Shown: positions 1-7,532 of the stretch, in pieces
Numbering within the stretch: the first letter of the stretch is position 1
Layout of the letters: each line of letters opens with the position of its first letter
NCBI GenBank assembly: GCA_016124515.1
Contig: WGNN01000044.1
Span: forward strand, 1-36,454
Origin: a bacterium
GTDB taxonomy: Bacteria > Bacteroidota > Bacteroidia > CAILMK01 > JACPUW01
Direction: 5' to 3'
Length of the DNA stretch: 36,454 bases
Position numbers and translations under genes: made by a program
The notes under the pieces: model-generated
Seen by the model: only the letters and a program-made list of their open reading frames with translations
What the model was told of the DNA's origin: nothing
The model's database searches: none

Positions 1-427
1 ACGACTCTTTTTCTTTTTAGTGGAGAAATAATCGAAATTCCGCCCGGAACAAAAAGCTGTATGAGCCTTTGGTTTTGGCTTCGGCTACGCTCAGCCAGCG
101 GTGATTGCCCGGAACAAAAAGCTGTATAATCTCGCCTTGGCGAGACTTGACTTTTTGGTACTTTTTGGTCAAGCAAATGCTTCAGCATTCATAAGCACCA
201 TTAAAAAACAAACAGACTGTTGCGCACAAAAAGTACAAGAAAGGAGCAACGAGCACAAATTTCAGAGGGTATGCTTCTGAATTTGGCTTATGATAAATAA
301 TTCAAACAAAAATTAGCAAGTCCCTTTGTCTTGCTGCATATAAAATTATTAAGTGATTTTTATAATGCAGCCTAAGTACGTATTTACATGAATATAAAAC
401 GTGTTTAGAGTCATCAAACTTTAGTTT
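1..427. repeat. Gene-free region with short direct and inverted repeats
   Basis: No convincing gene lies here. A perfect 21-nt direct repeat with core GGAACAAAAAGCTG occurs at 42-62 and 107-127, 65 bases apart. Between the copies, 77-97 holds a TGGCT/AGCCA stem around a TCGGCTACGCTC loop. A near-perfect palindrome with CTCGCC/GGCGAG arms lies at 130-145. The decamer CTTTTTGGT(A/C) is in tandem at 151-170. GTACTTTTTG at 158-167 recurs inverted at 227-236. The rest, 260-427, is AT-rich and shows nothing I can name. The density of repeats suggests a non-autonomous intergenic repeat family (REP- or MITE-like). That reading is inference, because other copies are not in this window. Confidence 0.6.
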
Positions 428-1873
428 TTAATCAACCCACAAAACCGAATTGTAAGTACCCTCCACATTAGGCTCAAGGTTATTATTGTTGGGGTCGGTC
501 ATCCACAATCCATCCACAATAAATTTATAAAGCTGTTTGCCGGGCTTCAGATAAACAGGAAATTGCCATTTGCCATCCACTCTTTGCATTTCGCAAAGGC
601 CTTCGTTCCAGTTGTTGAAAGTACCGCTCAAAACCACCCTTCTGGCATATTCAAAACCATCTAATTCAAACAGATAAGGTTCGCCAACCACCAACCACAT
701 ATTGCGCGTACCGTGTTGGTTGGGAACCGTATAAGCTACCTTCGGATCATTGGTCCACTGACCGTCAACTATATAGCGGTACTCATAATTTCCCTTTGGT
801 ATGGTGTAGTTACATTCCCAGCCTGCCGCGGTTTTGTTCATGGGCAAAGCGGTTTCGTTCCAGTTGATAAAGCTTCCGGTGCAATACACTTGTCGCGCGT
901 TTTGAAAACCGTTGAGCTCAAAGTGGAATTGCTGCCCCAATAGCAACAACGAATTTTCGTGACCATCAATCGTTATCCTTCTTTCGTTATCAGGATCAAC
1001 CATCCATTGTCTGTCCACAATAAATTTATAGGCATAGCTTCCATCGCGCAGATAAACAGGCGCATACCACACACCGTGCTTTTTCTGCATCATAATTTTG
1101 TGCTCGTCCCAGCCTACAAATTCACCTGAGAGCACCACCTCGTTGGCGCGTTCAAAGCCACGCAGTTTAAATACATAATTTGGTATTACCAATTGGCTGT
1201 TGAGTGTACCGTGCTCATTGCGATTGGTATATGGGTTGTACGGATCTTCGGTCCAATTGCCATCAACCACATATTTGTACTCGTATTTGCCCGGCGGCAG
1301 ATGCAACCTGGCGAGCCAGCCGCTATCGGTTTTGTGCATGGGCAGCGAAATGGTGTTCCAATTGTTGAACGTACCGCTTAAAAACACCTTTTGAGCCTGG
1401 GTAAAACTGGGCAGAAAAAACTGGTAATTGCCTTCATCGGTTTCATGAATATTGGGCACTTTGCCGGGCAGGTATCCAAAATTGGCTGATTCAGTTGGGT
1501 TGAAATAGTCAGGAATTTCCATGAAAGATTCAAGCATCATTTTCTGCCCGTATTGCAATTTGCCGTCAAGGGCGCTCAGGTCTTTTACAAATTGGTAGGT
1601 GTTTGAGTCAATCTGCATAAACTCCCAACCATCCATAGAAATATTGCCTAGCGAATCAACTTTTTCGAGCTTTCTTCTTATCAAATCTTTAAAATCTTCC
1701 AAATCACCCCCGTTTCCACGACTGAGTTCGCGCATTTGCTCCGCCGAAAATTCAAATATCACGCGGTTGTTTTCAATGCGATAAGTAAGGCCTTCGCTCA
1801 AATCTTTGGCACAGCTCCACAAAAACACGCTAAGTGCTGCGCAGATATATATGTACCACTTGCTTTTATACAT
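428..1873 (-). CDS. Lipoprotein with four tandem AMPK/CBM48-like domains
   Basis: The 481-aa protein has a hydrophobic N-terminus ending in a lipobox (LWSC, Cys21), so it is probably lipid-anchored in the cell envelope. Residues 30-148 are an uncharacterised region. Four copies of a roughly 83-residue E-set domain follow at about 151-231, 233-312, 316-396 and 400-480. Each shows the AMPK-type glycogen-binding (CBM48) pattern: V-x-L-x-G-x-F-x-x-W near its start, then Y-K-(F/Y)-(I/V)-V-D and (N/D)DP. In this family the aromatics bind alpha-glucans. No catalytic domain is visible, so the protein is probably a binding or adaptor protein. Its ATG overlaps the stop of the upstream aspartic protease by 8 nt, implying translational coupling. 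Domain recognition is strong; the ligand is unknown. Confidence 0.85.
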   Translation of the reverse strand: MYKSKWYIYICAALSVFLWSCAKDLSEGLTYRIENNRVIFEFSAEQMRELSRGNGGDLEDFKDLIRRKLEKVDSLGNISMDGWEFMQIDSNTYQFVKDLSALDGKLQYGQKMMLESFMEIPDYFNPTESANFGYLPGKVPNIHETDEGNYQFFLPSFTQAQKVFLSGTFNNWNTISLPMHKTDSGWLARLHLPPGKYEYKYVVDGNWTEDPYNPYTNRNEHGTLNSQLVIPNYVFKLRGFERANEVVLSGEFVGWDEHKIMMQKKHGVWYAPVYLRDGSYAYKFIVDRQWMVDPDNERRITIDGHENSLLLLGQQFHFELNGFQNARQVYCTGSFINWNETALPMNKTAAGWECNYTIPKGNYEYRYIVDGQWTNDPKVAYTVPNQHGTRNMWLVVGEPYLFELDGFEYARRVVLSGTFNNWNEGLCEMQRVDGKWQFPVYLKPGKQLYKFIVDGLWMTDPNNNNLEPNVEGTYNSVLWVD

Positions 1874-2762
1874 TTCGCGAAAAACTTACGGTTTTATTAA
1901 CAAAATTAAAAGTAACCACGTATCCCGACAACATGGTGTATCCCAATATACAATCGAGGTTGGCACCATAGGCTTCGCTCAGGTTGTCGAGGTTGGTTAC
2001 CACCGCTTGCACATTCCGTATCGACTCATCGCCCAGCTGCATACTGGCTATACTTGCCCGCAACACCTCGGTTTTGCCACCCACACCGCTCATTACAAAG
2101 CGGCCTTTTATTTCCAGGTTTTCCCAAACTTCATCGGGTTGTTTGTTGTGCAACACACAGGCTTCGGCACCTGAGTCAATACAAGTGAGCAGTTTTTTGT
2201 TGCCAATATTGATGGTGACAAAAAGGTGGTTGTTTCGTATTTGCAGCTTTTCGGTAAAAAGCAATTCCGTATTTAAACGGGCCAAACTGTCGGTAGCTAC
2301 ACCTTTTACCATTTTTGATAAGTACAATTGGCTCAATGCGTAGTTGATGGTCAATTCATATTCCTGAAAAAGCGCCACGCCCAGCAGACCCAAAATCTTG
2401 ATATTTTTTGAGTTTTCAACTGCGGCCAAGCTCACCACATCGGCTTCTACGTCCACCCATTGGTGCCCCATAATGGCCAAGGTATCAACCACGGTGGTTT
2501 TTCTTTCGGTGTTTCCGTTTATTCCGCCTGCTCTTTGCGCTGTTTCGCTTTCACCATTGAAATAGGTTTCGTTGAGCACCAGGTAAGGCGCTCCGGTATC
2601 GAGTATAAAATTGCCGGTTTCATTGCCAATTTTTCCTGATACAATAATGAGGTTGCCCGCCCTGCTAAAAGGGATAACAGTAGTTTGTGCCATCGCCTGA
2701 AGGCCTGAGCAGCAAACAATTGCTCCAACTAAGAGCAACCTATAAAGGCGAATGGCAAGCAT
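1866..2762 (-). CDS. Secreted retropepsin-like aspartic protease, two-lobed
   Basis: The 298-aa protein has a signal peptide (cleavage probably after AMA, about residue 26). It contains two retropepsin-like halves. The first has FILDTGAP (catalytic DTG, 55-57) and the hydrophobic-hydrophobic-G motif ILGLLG (about 123-128). The second has CIDSGAE (DSG, 196-198) and CILGYT near residue 270. Having both aspartates in one chain suggests an internally duplicated, pepsin-like monomer rather than the obligate homodimer of viral retropepsins. The location should be periplasmic or outer-membrane-associated. It is the first gene of a two-gene unit with the CBM48 lipoprotein and is divergent from fabG. 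The peptidase fold is a confident call; the substrate is unknown. Confidence 0.85.
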   Translation of the reverse strand: MLAIRLYRLLLVGAIVCCSGLQAMAQTTVIPFSRAGNLIIVSGKIGNETGNFILDTGAPYLVLNETYFNGESETAQRAGGINGNTERKTTVVDTLAIMGHQWVDVEADVVSLAAVENSKNIKILGLLGVALFQEYELTINYALSQLYLSKMVKGVATDSLARLNTELLFTEKLQIRNNHLFVTINIGNKKLLTCIDSGAEACVLHNKQPDEVWENLEIKGRFVMSGVGGKTEVLRASIASMQLGDESIRNVQAVVTNLDNLSEAYGANLDCILGYTMLSGYVVTFNFVNKTVSFSRNV

Positions 2763-2896
2763 GGTTTTGTTGGCTGCAAATGTGTTGTGGTGTTTCTAAA
2801 TATTTGCAAAATTTGTGTTAAAAGGCAAAATAAAAATTCCACAGTAGCGCCTATTAACTAGCCGGAAGCCGCTGCACAGCACAAAAAAAAATAGTC

Positions 2897-2904
2897 TATT
2901 TTCG
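2897..2904 (+). promoter_or_regulatory. Putative -7 promoter element of fabG (TATTTTCG)
   Basis: The octamer differs from the Bacteroidota TAnnTTTG consensus by one base (TTCG for TTTG). It ends 22 nt before the fabG ATG. No good -33 TTTG element is seen upstream. The same TTCG variant occurs before the DUF349 gene (26355-26362). Confidence 0.4.
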
Positions 2905-2926
2905 TCGTGATAATAAGAGAAACAAC

Positions 2927-3673
2927 ATGAAACTATTAGAAGGAAAAACCGCCCTTATAACCGGTGGATCGCGAGGAATAGGAAAAGGAATTTGCGAAGT
3001 ATTTGCCCGTCACGGAGCCAATGTCGCTTTCACCTATTTGTCATCGGCACAAAAGGCCAACGAACTGGCCGAAGAGTTGGCCCAAAACGGTATAAAAGCC
3101 AAAGGGTACCAATCAAACGCCGCTGATTTTGCCTCGGCAGAAAAATTGATAAACGATGTACTCGCCGACTTTGACAACATAGACGTATTGATAAACAATG
3201 CAGGAATAACCCGCGACAACCTGCTGATGCGCATGACCGAAGAGCAGTGGGATGAAGTAATAAATACCAACCTGAAAAGTGTGTTTAATCTTTCAAAATT
3301 CATAGCCCGCCCGATGATGAAAGCCCGCGGTGGCAGCATCATCAACATCAGTTCGGTGGTTGGTGTTAATGGCAATGCCGGACAAGCCAACTATTCAGCC
3401 TCAAAAGCAGGTATTTTTGGTTTTACCAAGTCAATGGCCAAAGAATTGGGCTCGCGCAACATACGCGTAAACGCCATTGCCCCCGGCTTTATTGAAACCG
3501 AAATGACACATGCTCTTGACGAAAAAGTGCTGGAACAATGGAAAAACCTGATTCCACTGAAACGCGGTGGCACACCCGAAGATGTAGCCAACGCTTGTCT
3601 GTTCCTGGGTTCTGACCTTTCTACCTACATGACCGGCCAAACCTTGTTGGTTGATGGCGGTATGGTGATGTAG
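2927..3673 (+). CDS. fabG: 3-oxoacyl-[acyl-carrier-protein] reductase
   Basis: The protein performs the NADPH-dependent reduction of 3-oxoacyl-ACP in type II fatty-acid synthesis and acts in the cytosol. At 248 aa it has the usual family length. The sequence shows the short-chain dehydrogenase set: the nucleotide-binding TGGSRGIG (12-19), NNAG (90-93), the catalytic Asn115 in NTNLKSVF, Ser142/143 in NISSV, and Tyr156/Lys160 in YSASK. PGFIETEMT and the C-terminal TGQTLLVDGGM are also typical of FabG. Generic SDR dehydrogenases are the main alternative, but the overall motif set fits FabG best. It is monocistronic, with its own promoter and terminator. Confidence 0.93.
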   Translation: MKLLEGKTALITGGSRGIGKGICEVFARHGANVAFTYLSSAQKANELAEELAQNGIKAKGYQSNAADFASAEKLINDVLADFDNIDVLINNAGITRDNLLMRMTEEQWDEVINTNLKSVFNLSKFIARPMMKARGGSIINISSVVGVNGNAGQANYSASKAGIFGFTKSMAKELGSRNIRVNAIAPGFIETEMTHALDEKVLEQWKNLIPLKRGGTPEDVANACLFLGSDLSTYMTGQTLLVDGGMVM

Positions 3674-3756
3674 TTGCTACTTTTTTACCGAAACAACTGC
3701 GCTAGTATAGGTTGCGCAGATTGATGTTCACAAGAGACCATTTTATAACAACTGAT

Positions 3757-3790
3757 AAAAGCCCTTTCCCAATTGCGAAAGGGCTTTTTT
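3757..3790 (+). terminator. Intrinsic terminator after fabG
   Basis: An 11-bp perfect stem (AAAGCCCTTTC / GAAAGGGCTTT, 3758-3768 with 3777-3787) closes a short loop and runs into a T tract. It lies about 85 nt after the fabG stop. Confidence 0.9.
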
Positions 3791-3893
3791 GTGGGTTTAT
3801 TATCGGTTTGGATGGAAATAAATAAAGCCTCATCACATGATTGAAATTAGCGGAAACTACTTTGTCGGCAGCATTAATTTTGGTAATTGGTGG

Positions 3894-4430
3894 CTAGTTT
3901 GAACACGCGCAGGCTTTAACATCATTCAATAAAAAAACATGGACGCTATCGTCCTTTCCACATTGTGTTATATCCCCTGGAATCCTTAATTCATTGCAGG
4001 TGGCCATTCGTTCATAACATGACATTGTAACCTTAATGTAGTCAAAATAAACATTCCGAGACAGTTTTTCGACACAGCGTCTAACTGAAAATTCTTCCAA
4101 TAGTCTTGGATATTTACAATCCAGACTATCGAAGAGATCATGACATACCACATCATGACACACGTCAGGTACAAAAAAAGTATCCTTCTGAGGCATAAAT
4201 TGATATAAAGGATTATTTGATTCTTTGGCTTCAAGTAAATTGGAACTTGTAATGAAAGCGCTGGATATCCCTTGGCGCTTCCAATCTTTAAACGGACCAT
4301 CTTTATAGCGCATAAATTTCCAAACAAAATATCCATCTATCTTTACTATTTTGTAGTCATCTGAATTAAATGAAGCTGATAATACTACAAATGCTACTAT
4401 GCATGTTTTCTTGAATAACTTGACAATCAT
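3894..4430 (-). CDS. Hypothetical secreted Cys-rich protein
   Basis: I do not recognise this 178-aa protein. The start chosen is the ATG at 4430, which gives a clean signal peptide (MIVKLFKKTCIVAFVVLSAS) and is preceded by AAAGGT. An in-frame codon 23 residues upstream (4499) would put a long polar stretch before the hydrophobic core. The mature part is rich in cysteines (VCHDVVCHD, LDCKYP, RRCVEK, TMSCYE, ATCNEL, QCGKD, ACAC), which suggests disulfides in the periplasm or outside the cell. The gene is AT-richer than its neighbours and stands alone between fabG and the T9SS protein. It could be a lineage-specific or recently acquired gene. Confidence 0.65.
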   Translation of the reverse strand: MIVKLFKKTCIVAFVVLSASFNSDDYKIVKIDGYFVWKFMRYKDGPFKDWKRQGISSAFITSSNLLEAKESNNPLYQFMPQKDTFFVPDVCHDVVCHDLFDSLDCKYPRLLEEFSVRRCVEKLSRNVYFDYIKVTMSCYERMATCNELRIPGDITQCGKDDSVHVFLLNDVKACACSN

Positions 4431-4624
4431 CACAACCTTTTTATATGTGGGTAAACTCGTAATATACCGGCTGAATTTGTATCCAAATTCACACCGCAAT
4501 TCAATTACCTTAGTAAAGTAAAGGATAATTGGTACATGAGCAAAGTATTATCGTATCTATATAGCAGTTGGTTCCATAATTGGAATCGTCGGCGATGGAT
4601 ATTTTGACCTTTGAAATAAAAAAC

Positions 4625-4656
4625 ACAAGGTCTTTTGACTTAGTCAAAAGACCTTG
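4625..4656 (-). terminator. Hairpin terminator after the T9SS-exported protein gene
   Basis: A long near-perfect inverted repeat (AAGGTCTTTTGAC / GTCAAAAGACCTT around a TTAG loop) lies about 25 nt downstream of the stop codon of the 882-codon minus-strand frame. It has A/T-rich flanks and could work in both directions. Confidence 0.8.
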
Positions 4657-4679
4657 ATAATGAATGAGTTTGGTCTGTA

Positions 4680-7259
4680 TTATTTCATTATTATTCTTCT
4701 TTCCACGCGGTTGTTGTGGCTTATTGAAAGCAGGTAAACCCCTTTAGGTAGTGCCGCCAACGATACGGCATTACCAAAATGGTAAGCGGCATTGTTGTAC
4801 ACCGGCACACCCGAGGCGTTGCTTATACTCACAGAAACCGCCCCGGCAGCTTGATCTGATGTGATAAATAACTCAGTACTGAACGGTACGGGATACACTT
4901 GCACTTGGTTTTGCAAAGCTTCTACTGAACCACCAACTACCGATACACTGTCTTTGGCAATAACCTGTTCGCAAACATTGGCTTCGTCTTCAGATTTCAG
5001 CGTAATGTGGTAAGTTCCGTCTTTATTATAATAATATGATGGGTTTCGTTGGTGCGAGGAATCGCCGTTGCCAAACTGCCACAACCAATTGTTGCAACCT
5101 TCAATTTGTGCATTCAGGTGCACCACACGCTGGTCTATTGCCTTGGTAAATGACAACTTTATTATAGAGTCAACGGCAACTTTCACCACTTTTTGCGCGG
5201 CACAACCACTGCTGTTGCTTGCGGTGTAAATAAGTGTGTGTACACCCGGTTGGGCCAATGAAGCCACAAATTCAAAAGATCCGTTGTTATTTTTTACTCC
5301 GGGACCTTTCCACTCCCAGGATGTAAAAGTGCCGTTGTTATCAGCAGTATTGGCAAGCAATTCCTTGGTATCGCTTGCGCAAATTCTGTTTTTACCATTT
5401 TTGGTGAGCCAGTTGGTTAAGCTTGTAAGTTCCGGCGCAGGTCGCACTTTAATCCAATTGCCTATGGTATCAAAAGCCGGACAGGAAAGTGCCGAAGAAT
5501 CTATAATGTTGATGCGAAGCGCGTAATCGCCGCTTTTGAAGGTAGATGGATTGAACTGATAACTTGTATCCGAAGTAAAAGGGCCTTTGTTGAACGAAAC
5601 CGAATAACGCATGTGGCTGAGTCCGCTCAATTGCACCTCGGCAAAGCTGTCGTTGGAGCAAACCGCTGCTTCGTTTATGGTAAGCGGCACTTCAAAGCAA
5701 TTTTTGGTTTTGCATTGGTTTTTTGAGGTGGCGGTATAAAAACACGGCGCCGCGGCTTTTGCCCGCACCCAAAAATCAACCATGGTTCCGTAGGTAAGTT
5801 TGTTTACCACATGCGAAAAACCATCGCTTCCGTTGGGTTGGGTCCAGGTTTTGCCCGAATCGATGCTCACTTCATAGTCAGATGGTTTTTGCTCAGGAAT
5901 CCAACTTATTGATACAGAATCGACACCGGCATTGTCGCACATGGCTTGCGGGGCTTGCTGTTGTGCTTCTACCGTTAGGTTTATCATATTGGATGTGAGC
6001 GCCTTGCATCCATAAGCATCTTTGCCCTCGGCGGTTATTTGGTAGGTTCCCGGCAAAAGCTTGGCGGCAATCAGGCGTTTTGAAGCACTCGTTACCAACA
6101 TATTTTTATCATATAATTCATATTGTACCAAACCCTTGCTTGCTTCAATATGCACCGAGTCTGACGAGCAAATGGTGGCATCGCCGTGCAGTTGAATGGT
6201 AAGTGGCGGTGGATCCAGTACGGTAAGCTGCAAATCTTTGCTTTTGCTCACGCAGCCATTGCCCGCCTGCACTTTTACCCAATAAGTGCCGGTTTTATCA
6301 ACCGATATATTTTGTGAATGTGCCCCGTTTGACCAAGTCCATTTGGTGCCGCCCAGCGCCTCCACATCTATGGTTTCGCCACTGCAAACGGTATCGCGTG
6401 GTGTAATGCTTACTGTGTTTATAGGACTTGACAACACCTTGACGCTTATTTTTTCTTCTTTTGAGCTGGTACTGCCATCAGAAGTGGTAAGTGCCACGGT
6501 GTAAGTGCCCGGCGAGCTCCAAACTGCTTTTACCACCGAGTCTTTGCGGTTGTTTAGTGTGGCGCCATTTACGGTCCATTTGTAGGTTTTTGAATTTCGC
6601 GAAGCCGTTCCATCGAGATACACGGTATCGTCTGTACAAACGGTGGTGCTTTTCATGGTAATTTTGGCTACCGGAAGGTTTGAATTTGCGCTGAACTTGA
6701 AGTTCTTTACAATGATTTTGTCGCCCGACTCACTGTTGTTGTTATTGGTTGAATTCAATACCACATAGAATTTGATGTCGCCCTGATCAGAATTGGGTGC
6801 GGTCCAGTCAAAAGTCCAGCTTATTTTGCCCGAGCCCGAGGTACCACCCGATTTGTGATAAATGTATTCGCGGGTATTTGAAGCTACTGATTTGGTGCCT
6901 TTGGCTGTTGTGCTTGAGCTGGTTACTGTATAAGAACCTACCCTTGTGTTGTCGCTGGTTTTGAGTGTGGTAGCCATAAAGCCAAATCTGCTGCGGCCAC
7001 TTTCGGTATAGCTGATGGTTATTTTATAAGTAGAGTCGGGTTTGTACTCATCATTTGCCATATTGGTGGTGAGCTTCAGGTTGTTATATTCGGTTCCACT
7101 CGTTATTGCAGTGCCGGTGTGGCACGAGGTGCAATTGGTTTCGCTGGGTGCACCGGTATATCCCAAAGGCGGATTGCTAAGGTATGAAACGGATGAAAAT
7201 GCAATAAGACAGAGCAAGACTATGGTAGTAGCTGAAAAGACGATGCGTTTTGGTTTCAT
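4680..7259 (-). CDS. T9SS-exported choice-of-anchor V-like protein with CxxCH and PKD/Ig-like domains
   Basis: The protein is 859 aa from the ATG at 7259, which directly precedes a good signal peptide (MKPKRIVFSATTIVLLCLIA). An in-frame ATG at 7328 would add 23 residues and cannot be excluded. After the signal come GAPSETNCTSCHTG (a CxxCH heme-type motif) and a beta-rich region with YHKSGGTSGSGKISWTFDW. This arrangement is what I know as the choice-of-anchor V domain of Bacteroidota. A PKD-like domain, Ig-like and fibronectin-like modules (one with WIPEQKPSDYEVSIDSG), and a second PKD domain (WLWQFGNGDSS) follow. The last 80 residues form a T9SS type A sorting tail (VYPVPFSTELFI … LPKGVYLLSI … RRIIMK). 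The protein is probably exported across the outer membrane and surface-attached or released. Its function is unknown. Confidence 0.85.
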   Translation of the reverse strand: MKPKRIVFSATTIVLLCLIAFSSVSYLSNPPLGYTGAPSETNCTSCHTGTAITSGTEYNNLKLTTNMANDEYKPDSTYKITISYTESGRSRFGFMATTLKTSDNTRVGSYTVTSSSTTAKGTKSVASNTREYIYHKSGGTSGSGKISWTFDWTAPNSDQGDIKFYVVLNSTNNNNSESGDKIIVKNFKFSANSNLPVAKITMKSTTVCTDDTVYLDGTASRNSKTYKWTVNGATLNNRKDSVVKAVWSSPGTYTVALTTSDGSTSSKEEKISVKVLSSPINTVSITPRDTVCSGETIDVEALGGTKWTWSNGAHSQNISVDKTGTYWVKVQAGNGCVSKSKDLQLTVLDPPPLTIQLHGDATICSSDSVHIEASKGLVQYELYDKNMLVTSASKRLIAAKLLPGTYQITAEGKDAYGCKALTSNMINLTVEAQQQAPQAMCDNAGVDSVSISWIPEQKPSDYEVSIDSGKTWTQPNGSDGFSHVVNKLTYGTMVDFWVRAKAAAPCFYTATSKNQCKTKNCFEVPLTINEAAVCSNDSFAEVQLSGLSHMRYSVSFNKGPFTSDTSYQFNPSTFKSGDYALRINIIDSSALSCPAFDTIGNWIKVRPAPELTSLTNWLTKNGKNRICASDTKELLANTADNNGTFTSWEWKGPGVKNNNGSFEFVASLAQPGVHTLIYTASNSSGCAAQKVVKVAVDSIIKLSFTKAIDQRVVHLNAQIEGCNNWLWQFGNGDSSHQRNPSYYYNKDGTYHITLKSEDEANVCEQVIAKDSVSVVGGSVEALQNQVQVYPVPFSTELFITSDQAAGAVSVSISNASGVPVYNNAAYHFGNAVSLAALPKGVYLLSISHNNRVERRIIMK

Positions 7260-7372
7260 GGTAAATGATTTCGCTACATGAGATGTACGAAGCCAATTAT
7301 GGGTTGCAGTGGACGGCAGTCTTTTCATCTCAATATTATTTAATTCCGCTTTTGCCCAAACAAGTCAATTGA

Positions 7373-7380
7373 CAAAACTA
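7373..7380 (-). promoter_or_regulatory. Putative -7 promoter element (TAGTTTTG)
   Basis: This is a perfect match to TAnnTTTG on the minus strand. It lies 44 nt upstream of the ATG at 7328 and about 113 nt upstream of the preferred ATG at 7259. No clear -33 element is seen. The intergenic region 7260-7532 also separates the divergent ATP-grasp gene, for which I see no good box. Confidence 0.4.
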
Positions 7381-7532
7381 AAACCTCATAACATTAGATG
7401 ACATATTGAACATGCCTGACCGTTTAGAAGATAAGCATTAGGAATTCTCAAAACTGCTGTTTCAAGTTTTGCAAAGGGCTACTGGCACAAATTGAACCTT
7501 TTTAACAAAGTGTATGTAATAGCGCTCTCAAC

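Noticed and set aside
1806-2343. Plus-strand open frames of about 120 codons inside the protease gene
   Set aside because: Antisense shadows of a gene with clear DTG/DSG motifs; they also overlap one another.
7260-7328. Longer N-terminus (ATG at 7328) for the T9SS-exported protein
   Set aside because: It would put 23 polar residues before an already complete signal peptide. It is kept only as an alternative because the promoter box lies nearer this ATG.
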